Shown piece after piece: positions 1 through 6,229 of a stretch of 16,168 nt of DNA. Both the position numbers and the translations under genes were made by a program. Source of the stretch: an uncultured Ruminococcus sp. (GTDB lineage Bacteria > Bacillota > Clostridia > Oscillospirales > Ruminococcaceae); the NCBI GenBank assembly GCA_945876155.1, contig CAMCMW010000005.1, positions 1 to 16,168 on the forward strand, in the 5' to 3' direction. The notes beneath the pieces are model-generated. The model was given only the letters and a program-made list of their open reading frames with translations. It did not search any database and had not been told where the DNA came from. The stretch's first letter is position 1; each line of letters begins with the position of its first letter.

Positions 1-1143
1 CGTGATAAAAAAGCTGTTGAAGATAAACTTCTCAAACCTATTCTGACTAAAATGAAAGACAGAATACAGTATGTGGATGAAATTATAGTTAAAAAGGCAA
101 GTGATTTTGGTACTGCTGTTTTTAATGAATATTCCACCCTTGCAAGTGAAGTAAACAACCTGTTTGTGGGCTGTGCATCAGAAGACCTGCAGACAGAAAT
201 GCTGCCCAGAATAAGGGATGCATACGAAACCGAACTATTAAATGGTATACGTGAACTTTGTCTTGGCAAATATGCTGAGTTTCGGGAAGAAGAATGCAAG
301 CCTCTTTACGAAGCAATAGATAATACCTTGAAAAATATCTTTGGCTTTATTCCAGACAAAAATGTCATAATAGAAAGATATATACGCCGTGGTTCAAATG
401 ATGCCCATGAATCACTGAGAATGTGTAACAATATCGCAAGATTAGGGATTATCGACAGCTTTAATAAACTTGACATTGTTTTGAATGATATTGTCAAAGG
501 TATGAAAAGAGAAGTTGTGGAAATCATGGCAAATAAGGCTTTTCTATGTAAAATAACACCTTACGACAATAACGATGACCCGGATGAATGGATCAAAAGA
601 TTTATTTCTGATATTACATTGACAAATCATTATCCCAAAATTGAAAAAGCACTGAATGACTTTGTGAATTTCAATTGTTCGGTACAAGGCTTTTTAATTC
701 ATGAGGTCAGAGACAAGCTTTATTTAATCGACCAGCAGTTAAAGGATCAGCCTGACCCGATTGAAAGCAAATATCCTCACTATGAAGATATTGCTGATGA
801 AATTATCAATATCTTAAAGGATCATTTGTACTGGATAGCCAAGAAGATACGAGAAAGAGTATCTGCTTTATCAACGGTTCCTAACAAAGCTTTATTTGCG
901 GCAATTTATGATTTATTCGACAGACTGACATTTGAAGACAGAAAAAAGAATGGCGAAGTTTCTGTTCCGGATATATCAGTCAAGGATGAATGGGAAAAGC
1001 TGTACAAAAATCACATTCGAAATATATGGGCTGAAGAATATGACGCTCATATGTCAAATCAGAAAATTTCTAAGGACTGGAGAGATATTACTGAAACCAT
1101 TTCAGAAATGAACAAGCCTGAATGCTTTAAAATTACATTTTAA
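1..1143 (+). CDS. Large helical protein of unknown function, 5' end outside window (possible dynamin-like stalk)
   Basis: The frame is open from base 1 through to TAA at 1141-1143, so the first ATG in the window (52) is probably internal and the gene starts upstream. About 380 codons are visible. The visible part has no recognisable catalytic motif, signal peptide or membrane segment. It is rich in Glu, Lys, Asp, Ile and Leu with long amphipathic stretches, which suggests an all-helical region. A GTPase gene follows after 23 bases with its own ribosome site (aaagga), so the two are probably co-transcribed. A helical C-terminal region beside a P-loop GTPase would fit the stalk of a dynamin-like protein whose G domain lies upstream of the window, but no motif proves it. 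It could equally be a helical effector or scaffold. That it is a real gene is clear; its function is not. Confidence 0.8.
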   Translation, partial: RDKKAVEDKLLKPILTKMKDRIQYVDEIIVKKASDFGTAVFNEYSTLASEVNNLFVGCASEDLQTEMLPRIRDAYETELLNGIRELCLGKYAEFREEECKPLYEAIDNTLKNIFGFIPDKNVIIERYIRRGSNDAHESLRMCNNIARLGIIDSFNKLDIVLNDIVKGMKREVVEIMANKAFLCKITPYDNNDDPDEWIKRFISDITLTNHYPKIEKALNDFVNFNCSVQGFLIHEVRDKLYLIDQQLKDQPDPIESKYPHYEDIADEIINILKDHLYWIAKKIRERVSALSTVPNKALFAAIYDLFDRLTFEDRKKNGEVSVPDISVKDEWEKLYKNHIRNIWAEEYDAHMSNQKISKDWRDITETISEMNKPECFKITF

Positions 1144-1166
1144 CCGATAAAAGAAAGGAATAGAAA

Positions 1167-2192
1167 ATGGCAAATAACAATGTGCATGTAAACATTATGA
1201 TGCTCGGAGGAAGACGCTGCGGTAAAACCAGCGTCCTCGCAAGCATAGAAGAACAGTTTGACAGTGTGTTCGGAAAAACAAATCTTACAATCAAGGCACT
1301 TGATGAGGATACTTTGGTTACTCTTGAACAAAAAAGACGTGAGACTTATAAACTATACCGTACTCACAAATTAAATGAACCGTTTCCTGTTGACGCAAAC
1401 CCATCTGAGTACATAGATGAATATGAACTGGCAATTGAACTCAAAAGCCGACCAAACGGGAAAATCTACATGAATTTCTATGACTATCCTGGAGAATGGT
1501 TAGCAAATGAAAAAAAAATGAAAGAACATTTAGGTGAATTAAATACAATAACCCAAATGTGCAATATCTTCATTATTGCAATTGATACTCCGAATTTAAT
1601 GGAGGATGATTCACCAGAGGATACTAATTACAGCAGCTTTATCGGTAATCTGATAAAAAACAATGTCGACTTTAAATGTAAGCAGAACAGTATGATTCTT
1701 TTTGTTCCATTAAAATGCGAACGTTATATAAGAGAACATAAAATGAACGAGGTTAATCTGAAAATAAAGAAAGAGTATGAAAAAATAATTAACCATGTCC
1801 ATAATGATTTTTTCAAAAATGTAGAAATGGCGATAATTCCCATACAGACACTTGGAAATGTTGAATTTGCACGTTATGAAAATGAAAAGGCTTTTTATAA
1901 GTTCATACCTGTTGGAATAGACAGTATAAAACCTGCAAAGCCTGAACCCAGAAACTGTGACTTACCTGCCACATTCATACTTCTGTATTTACTTAAGCTG
2001 GCATATAATAGCAAGAAGGAAAAAGGAAGCATCTGGGACAAAATCTTTGCTCCTATACTTCAGACATTCTTTAAGATGCCATCAGCAGAGGATTTTATGA
2101 ATGAGTATTCAAATTTGAAGTCCAGACTGAACAGTATAGAATCTGATGATGGATTTGAATTAATTCTTGATCCTCTTAAATTCACCAAATAA
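1167..2192 (+). CDS. P-loop GTPase-like protein (TRAFAC-type, possibly of the conflict-system DO-GTPase group)
   Basis: The protein has 341 residues. A Walker A/G1 loop, GGRRCGKTS, lies at residues 14-22 directly after a short hydrophobic strand. A Walker B/G3-like DYPGEW lies at 106-111 (Asp106, Gly109), again after a beta-like strand. Two further strands follow, ending in AIDTPN (about 138-143) and FVPLKCER (179-186); the latter sits where the NKxD specificity motif normally falls, but the motif is atypical (KCER). The C-terminal third is helical. Family knowledge: small GTPases with GxRxxGKTS loops and a DxPGE motif occur in bacterial conflict-type operons described as DO-GTPase or GAP1-associated systems. 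Placement in that group is my inference. The start has ribosome site aaagga about 8 bases upstream. The next gene follows after 15 bases. No membrane segment is seen. Confidence 0.8.
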   Translation: MANNNVHVNIMMLGGRRCGKTSVLASIEEQFDSVFGKTNLTIKALDEDTLVTLEQKRRETYKLYRTHKLNEPFPVDANPSEYIDEYELAIELKSRPNGKIYMNFYDYPGEWLANEKKMKEHLGELNTITQMCNIFIIAIDTPNLMEDDSPEDTNYSSFIGNLIKNNVDFKCKQNSMILFVPLKCERYIREHKMNEVNLKIKKEYEKIINHVHNDFFKNVEMAIIPIQTLGNVEFARYENEKAFYKFIPVGIDSIKPAKPEPRNCDLPATFILLYLLKLAYNSKKEKGSIWDKIFAPILQTFFKMPSAEDFMNEYSNLKSRLNSIESDDGFELILDPLKFTK

Positions 2193-2207
2193 TATGGGAG
2201 GTATAAT

Positions 2208-2921
2208 ATGAAAGTTTATACATATTGCTCATTTGACGGTTCAAAAGTTGGTTTTCAGATGGGCACTTTCCGACCTGACTCATCTCCCTCAGACGGGTAT
2301 TACATTCCTGAACCCAAAGGAATAAACAGTACTGTCAGAAAAGCATTTGAAAACGGAATAATACGCAGGATTTACGGCAAGCTCCCGAAAGATAACAGTT
2401 ATGTCGTTATGGTCAAAGGAATAAAAAGCAATACTGATGATAATTGTTCAACCAAATATTGTAACTTTGCCTTTGAGTTTGATGAAAATGATTTCAACAG
2501 CTATTCTGAATACCGAAGTTTCATTGAAAATCCACAGCAGATTTCGGATATAGTAAACAGGTTTTTAATTCCGGATAATTCAGTGGCAGATTATGCAGTA
2601 AAAATCAATGCAGAGCAATTTAAAAACTTCATGAATGAGGTTAGCAAAAATAAATCTTCTGTTGTAGATGCCAACGAAAAAAATTTTTTCTACATAGAAA
2701 CAAATTATCAGAACAGCGATTATACCGAAAAATTAAACACTATATTTGGAACAAATAACATAGTCCGCACCAAAAATAAAAGTATTTATACAAACAATCC
2801 TAAAAAAAAACAAGGTATACTGAAGACAATCCTAACATGGATTGCAGGAATACTTTTAACTATCACAGCAGTTTGGGGAATTGTGAAGATAATCAAAATG
2901 ATAATTCAAATATTCAGTTGA
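2208..2921 (+). CDS. Tail-anchored membrane protein of unknown function, partner of the GTPase gene
   Basis: The protein has 237 residues and starts at an ATG behind a strong gggagg ribosome site. Residues 1 to about 150 look like a soluble alpha/beta domain beginning KVYTYCSFDG and containing GFQMGTF. Residues about 150-200 are polar and rich in Asn and Lys. Residues about 205-230 form one hydrophobic helix (TILTWIAGILLTITAVWGIV) preceded by a Lys cluster, so the N-terminal domain should face the cytosol with the tail in the membrane. No signal peptide is present. The opening YT...GF pattern faintly recalls the N-terminal domain of GTPase-associated protein 1 (GAP1), and the GTPase neighbour fits that, but the similarity is too weak to assert. 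The likely role is a membrane-tethered partner of the upstream GTPase. Confidence 0.75.
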   Translation: MKVYTYCSFDGSKVGFQMGTFRPDSSPSDGYYIPEPKGINSTVRKAFENGIIRRIYGKLPKDNSYVVMVKGIKSNTDDNCSTKYCNFAFEFDENDFNSYSEYRSFIENPQQISDIVNRFLIPDNSVADYAVKINAEQFKNFMNEVSKNKSSVVDANEKNFFYIETNYQNSDYTEKLNTIFGTNNIVRTKNKSIYTNNPKKKQGILKTILTWIAGILLTITAVWGIVKIIKMIIQIFS

Positions 2922-2995
2922 TGAAAAAAATAATAGAAAAGGCAAAAGAAAAAATCAATAATAGCTCACACGGCAAATCCAGTGATGATGAATAA
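2921..2995 (+). CDS. Possible 24-residue small protein overlapping the preceding gene
   Basis: An ATG at 2921 shares its A with the TGA stop of the tail-anchored protein gene (TGATG), the usual arrangement for translational re-initiation. The frame encodes 24 residues and ends with TAA at 2993-2995. The product would be short, highly charged and soluble: Lys-rich at first, then Ser and Asp, ending SSDDE. There is no independent ribosome site. Length alone cannot separate a real small protein from chance in an AT-rich tail, so this is tentative. Confidence 0.25.
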   Translation: MKKIIEKAKEKINNSSHGKSSDDE

Positions 2996-3128
2996 AACTG
3001 AACAATTTCAATTAATCATATCAAATGCACATTCATATCAGGCAGATATTACGACAAAATATAATTCGCAAGATATTTTTAATCATTATATGTGATTTTA
3101 GAAGAAATTATATTAAATTAGAAGAATT

Positions 3129-3167
3129 TCAAGAGAAATCTACACAGATTTCTCTTGACTTTTTATT
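3129..3167 (+). terminator. Rho-independent terminator closing the GTPase cassette
   Basis: A perfect 12-bp inverted repeat (TCAAGAGAAATC at 3129-3140 and GATTTCTCTTGA at 3147-3158) encloses the 6-base loop TACACA and is followed by CTTTTTATT. It lies about 130 bases after the last possible reading frame of the cassette. The 3' arm overlaps the -35 box of the next gene's promoter. Confidence 0.85.
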
Positions 3168-3183
3168 ATAGAATTCTTATAAT
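3155..3183 (+). promoter_or_regulatory. Sigma-A type promoter for the AlbA_2 gene, starting inside the upstream terminator
   Basis: TTGACT at 3155-3160 and TATAAT at 3178-3183 are separated by exactly 17 bases. This is close to the vegetative consensus. Initiation about 7 bases after the -10 box, near 3190, would put the gaggtg ribosome site (3191-3196) at the very 5' end of the message. That gives a leader of only about 13 bases. Confidence 0.7.
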
Positions 3184-3202
3184 TAGTATAGAGGTGACAA
3201 GA

Positions 3203-4642
3203 ATGCTTGAAATTGAACTTATTGAACTTGTAGAAAAAATCCGGAAGCAAAAATGTGAAAGCAACAATATCGAACTCAAATCAGCCGGTAAGGGGTGTCC
3301 ACGTCTTTTTGATACATTATCGTCTTTTTCAAACCAGTATGGCGGTGGAACCATTATATTCGGTATAGACGAATCTGATGATTATGAAGTATGCGGAGTG
3401 TATGACGCTGCTGACTTGCAAAAAAAGATTATGGAACAAAGCCTTCAGATGGAGCCTGTAATAAGACCCCTTTGTACAGTTGCCGTAATTAATAATAAAA
3501 CTGTTGTGAGTGCTGAAATACAAGAGATAGATAATTTTCAGAAACCTTGTTTTTATAAAGGTGCCGGAAGACTGAAAGGTTCGTATGTTCGTGTGGCTGA
3601 CGGTGACCGACTTATGACTGAGTACGAGGTTTACAGTTACGAAGCATTTAAAAAGAAAATACAGGACGAGCTGCGTGAGGCAGAACGTGCAGAATATGAT
3701 GATATAAAGACACCTGCGTTTTCAAAATATCTTATTGAGATAAAAAATAAGAAAGCAAATCTTGCTGAACTGCCGGAAGATAAGATATGCAGACTTCAGG
3801 GTTTTGTCTGTGATAAGAAACCGACTCTTGCTGGTGTTATGCTTTTTGCTCAGTATCCACAGGCGTATTTTCCGCAGCTGTGCATTACTGCTGTGTCTGT
3901 TCCGGGAACTGAAATGAGTATGACAGGAAGTGTCGGGGAACGTTTTATTGACAACAAGAAAATTGATGGTACAATACCTCAGATGCTGAATGACGCTTTG
4001 ATTTTTGTGCGTAAAAATATGCGTCAGAAAACAATAATTGATAAAAATACAGGTAAGCGGACTGACAGAACAGAATATCCTGTGATAGCGGTAAGAGAGC
4101 TTATTGTTAATGCCCTCGTTCACAGAGATTACAGCATTCATACTGATTATGCACCTGTTACAATAAAAATGTTCAGCAACAGAATGGAAATTGAAAATCC
4201 TGGTGGATTATACGGCAGAATGACGCTTGATAAGCTCGGAAAGGTTTCGGCTGATACAAGAAATCCTTATATTGCAAATGCACTTGAAATTCTTGGAGAA
4301 ACAGAAAATCGCTACAGCGGCATTCCGACTGTAATAAATGCAATGAAAGAATATGGCTTGCCTGAGCCTGTGTTTATCAGTGAAGGCGGCATTTTCAAGG
4401 TTATACTTTATAATGAAGTTGCAGAACAAATTGCGACGTCTGATGAAGTGAATGAGATACTTGAATTTTGCAGTAAACCGAGAAGTCGTGAAGATTTGCA
4501 GGAGCTTTTTGATGGGCGTATGACAATTGCTTATGTGATGAAAAAGTATATTCACCCGATGATTGAAAAAGGTCTGCTTAAAATGACTATTCCTGATAAG
4601 CCTAAAAGTAAACATCAAAAATATATTAAGGTAATGCCTTGA
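3203..4642 (+). CDS. AlbA_2 (Schlafen-like) / GHKL ATP-binding protein
   Basis: The protein has 479 residues. I chose the ATG at 3203 because gaggtg lies 6 bases upstream; the longer TTG start at 3155 lies inside a terminator stem and a -35 box. Residues about 18-120 are an AlbA_2 domain: ESNNIELK, then FSNQYGGGTIIFGIDE with the Asn/Gly-Gly signature. Residues about 285-410 are a GHKL-type ATPase (HATPase_c_4 style) with an N-box-like RELIVNALVHRDY (Asn303, His307-Arg-Asp) and ENPGG at 331-335. The last 60 or so residues look like a winged helix. Length and order match the widespread 'ATP-binding protein / putative transcriptional regulator' family. Members are thought to bind nucleic acid and some sit in defence loci; the exact role is unknown. 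It is a single-gene unit with its own promoter, next to an accessory cassette. Confidence 0.88.
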   Translation: MLEIELIELVEKIRKQKCESNNIELKSAGKGCPRLFDTLSSFSNQYGGGTIIFGIDESDDYEVCGVYDAADLQKKIMEQSLQMEPVIRPLCTVAVINNKTVVSAEIQEIDNFQKPCFYKGAGRLKGSYVRVADGDRLMTEYEVYSYEAFKKKIQDELREAERAEYDDIKTPAFSKYLIEIKNKKANLAELPEDKICRLQGFVCDKKPTLAGVMLFAQYPQAYFPQLCITAVSVPGTEMSMTGSVGERFIDNKKIDGTIPQMLNDALIFVRKNMRQKTIIDKNTGKRTDRTEYPVIAVRELIVNALVHRDYSIHTDYAPVTIKMFSNRMEIENPGGLYGRMTLDKLGKVSADTRNPYIANALEILGETENRYSGIPTVINAMKEYGLPEPVFISEGGIFKVILYNEVAEQIATSDEVNEILEFCSKPRSREDLQELFDGRMTIAYVMKKYIHPMIEKGLLKMTIPDKPKSKHQKYIKVMP

Positions 4643-4752
4643 TAAACCAAGTGAGATTTACAGCGTAGCAAGCATGTTTAGTTATAAATTTATTTTCCAT
4701 ACAAATCAACACTTCATACAGCAGCAAAATAACGTACTATATAATAAATAAT

Positions 4753-4798
4753 TATTGCTCTGACAATCAGAACCTGAATTTGTCAGAGCAATATTTTA
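4753..4798 (+). terminator. Strong hairpin terminator after the AlbA_2 gene
   Basis: A perfect 14-bp inverted repeat (TATTGCTCTGACAA at 4753-4766 and TTGTCAGAGCAATA at 4780-4793) is followed by TTTTA. The loop can extend the stem further through TCAG/CTGA (4767-4770 with 4774-4777). The 5' flank is A/T rich (aataaataat), so it may also stop transcription arriving from the right. It lies about 110 bases after the AlbA_2 stop codon; nothing else is seen between 4643 and 4752. Confidence 0.8.
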
Positions 4799-4813
4799 TA
4801 TCAGAAATATTTC

Positions 4814-4948
4814 TCAAATACCAGAGCACTTTAACTCCGTAATAGTAAGACTGTCCTCGGGCTCGGGAGAATATCCGTTATCTGAATACAGCACATAGGG
4901 ACTGTCGGGATAACCCAGAAGTTCAAGGGAGTTTATGTCAATGCAATA
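4814..4948 (-). pseudogene. Possible gene-tail remnant of unknown identity
   Basis: Read on the minus strand, this stretch is open and ends at TGA (4814-4816). It gives a protein-like tail containing LELLGYPDSPYVLYSDNGY followed by an acidic, Pro-rich run ending ITELKCSGI. The frame stays open up to a TGA at 5108-5110 but contains no ATG, and its upstream part is antisense to the AraC remnant at 4949-5119. It is therefore not an intact gene. I do not recognise a family. It may be the 3' end of a decayed gene or a chance open frame. Confidence 0.25.
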
Positions 4949-5119
4949 GAGTATATCACACAGTTCCGTATCAATCAGGCATGTAAAGCACTGACTGGTA
5001 CCATAAAGAACGTCCTGAAAATTGCTTTTGACTGCGGATTCAGGAATATTTCCAACTTCAAAATTACAGGCTGTTCTCCTACTGAATACAGAAAAAAATC
5101 TGAGGTATCAGGAGGGTAA
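4949..5119 (+). pseudogene. Remnant of an AraC-family regulator (C-terminal HTH domain)
   Basis: One plus-strand frame of 57 codons reads as the DNA-binding end of an AraC/XylS regulator. It contains EYITQFRINQACKAL (inter-helix segment), then LKIAFDCGFRNISNF (start of the second helix-turn-helix), then KITGCSPTEYRKK (the conserved C-terminal signature), ending at TAA 5117-5119. Family members normally have about six to seven more residues (of the type NRQFKK) between SNF and KITG, so a small in-frame deletion is likely. Upstream the frame closes at TGA 4883-4885, and neither the sensor domain nor the first helix-turn-helix is present. Its stop codon is only 2 bases from the convergent stop of the intact AraC gene at 5122. 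Confidence 0.7.
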
Positions 5120-5121
5120 AT

Positions 5122-5973
5122 TTATATACTTATCCTGTTACGATTCCGCCACTCTCTCGGAGACATACCATATATGTTCTTAAAAGCTCTTGAAAAATGC
5201 AGTTGATTTTCATAGCCGACTGCCTGGCTTATATCTCCGATTGAAAGCTGTGTAAGTTTAAGCAGTTCAGCCGCTTTTGCCATGCGATAGCTCAGAAGAA
5301 ATTCCTGAGGAGATTTTCCAATCGCCTGTTTAAAGATTTTTCCGAAGTAGCTTCTGTTTAACCCGCATACAGCGGCTACATCCTCTACAGAAATATCGTT
5401 CTGAAAATTATGCTCCATAAAGTGCAGCGCTTCATGGATATAAAAGTCACGCAGATGACTGCCCTTCTGAATATTAGTACCGGCGGAAGAACGCATCAGA
5501 TAATCCAGAAACAGATATAAATGCCCAATAAGGTGGAATGGTGACGATTCACGGTTTTGCGTCATATACAGCATTTCGTTCATCATATCCTCTCTGAGAC
5601 TTTTGGACTGTGCATGATATATCGGTGTGTCCATCGTTAAACCCGCTGATTCAGCGATGGATTTGGCACGCAGTCCGTCAAATTCCACCCACACATATTC
5701 CCATGGCAGCTCCTTATCAGCGATATATGTAGTTATCTGACCCGGAAAAATCATAAATCCCTGCATACTTTTCACAGAATAGGTTTTTGTATTCCCCTTA
5801 CTGTCGTCCGCCATAAGTGTTCCTGTACCGGAAATGACGTAGTGAAACAAATAATGATTGCGAGCAGCGGGTCCGAAAGAATGTGCCGGCTCACACTGTT
5901 CACGTCCAAACTGGTACAATCCCAGATCTACAAAATTTTCACTGGGAAATACAGAAAAAATCAAATCATGCAT
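5122..5973 (-). CDS. msmR: AraC-family transcriptional regulator of the alpha-galactoside operon (MsmR-like)
   Basis: The protein has 283 residues. The N-terminal half is a cupin-type sugar-sensing domain (HYLFHYVISGTGTL at about 40-53, FMIFPGQ at about 73-79). Residues about 183-280 are the double helix-turn-helix of AraC/XylS regulators: SVEDVAAVCGLNRSYFGKIF (195-214), then LSIGDISQAVGYENQLHFSR (243-262), then the closing signature YGMSPREWR. The start ATG at 5973 has a ggagg ribosome site on the minus strand. The gene diverges from the msmEFG-gtfA-aga-gal operon across 256 bases, the arrangement of MsmR in streptococcal msm loci, where it activates the operon. Activation by an alpha-galactoside or its breakdown product is inferred. 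A TACCAAT half-site lies between its own -35 and -10 boxes, which suggests autoregulation. Confidence 0.9.
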   Translation of the reverse strand: MHDLIFSVFPSENFVDLGLYQFGREQCEPAHSFGPAARNHYLFHYVISGTGTLMADDSKGNTKTYSVKSMQGFMIFPGQITTYIADKELPWEYVWVEFDGLRAKSIAESAGLTMDTPIYHAQSKSLREDMMNEMLYMTQNRESSPFHLIGHLYLFLDYLMRSSAGTNIQKGSHLRDFYIHEALHFMEHNFQNDISVEDVAAVCGLNRSYFGKIFKQAIGKSPQEFLLSYRMAKAAELLKLTQLSIGDISQAVGYENQLHFSRAFKNIYGMSPREWRNRNRISI

Positions 5974-6058
5974 AACGTTTCCTCCGAATTCATAATTTTC
6001 AATAAATTCTGGTCTGCTGTGTCTATGTAATTTAGATATTCAGACTGATATCATAAAT

Positions 6059-6087
6059 ATTATAACATGAAATATACCAATATGCAA
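6059..6087 (-). promoter_or_regulatory. Promoter of the divergent AraC-family regulator
   Basis: On the minus strand TTGCAT (6087-6082) and TATAAT (6064-6059) are 17 bases apart. The -35 box is weak and the -10 is perfect. The left arm of the inverted repeat at 6070-6132 falls in the spacer and reaches into the -35 box, so a bound regulator could block this promoter. The predicted leader is about 80 bases. Confidence 0.5.
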
Positions 6088-6132
6088 GCTCATATGCATA
6101 ATATGCTTGAAAAATTGTATATTGGTATATTT
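6070..6132. promoter_or_regulatory. Inverted-repeat operator between msmR and msmE (probable AraC-type regulator sites)
   Basis: A perfect 14-bp inverted repeat has arms AAATATACCAATAT (6070-6083) and ATATTGGTATATTT (6119-6132), with arm centres about 49 bases apart. The core TACCAAT recurs at 6152-6158 over the -35 region of the operon promoter, with a partner TGGTA at 6166-6170. Between the arms there is a shorter pair, CAAGC/GCTTG (6085-6089 and 6105-6109). Multiple copies of one core placed upstream of and at the promoter fit AraC-family activation, possibly with looping. Assignment to the adjacent regulator is inferred. Confidence 0.55.
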
Positions 6133-6150
6133 TTTGTCGAATCGTGCTAT

Positions 6151-6179
6151 TTACCAATCGTAAAATGGTATGTTATAAT
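6151..6179 (+). promoter_or_regulatory. Promoter of the msmEFG-gtfA-aga-galKET operon
   Basis: TTACCA (6151-6156) and TATAAT (6174-6179) are spaced by 17 bases. The -35 box matches consensus at 4 of 6 positions and overlaps a TACCAAT core at 6152-6158, as expected for an activator-dependent promoter. A second overlapping TATAAT occurs at 6179-6184 but lacks a -35. The predicted leader is about 44 bases, ending with an aaggagg ribosome site at 6215-6221. Confidence 0.6.
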
Positions 6180-6229
6180 ATAATCACCGAAAGCGATAAT
6201 CATTAAAATACCATAAGGAGGGCAATAAC

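Noticed and set aside
3155..3202. Longer start (TTG at 3155) for the AlbA_2 protein
   Set aside because: The extra 16 codons overlap a terminator arm and a consensus promoter, and the ATG at 3203 has a well-spaced gaggtg site.
3722..4141. Minus-strand open frame of 139 codons
   Set aside because: It lies wholly antisense within the AlbA_2/GHKL coding region, lacks a ribosome site and shows no recognisable motif.
6188..6202. Possible catabolite-responsive element (CGAAAGCGATAATCA) just after the operon promoter
   Set aside because: The position is attractive and the AAAGCG core fits, but the first base and the last two positions of the 14-base consensus fail, so I do not call a CcpA site.
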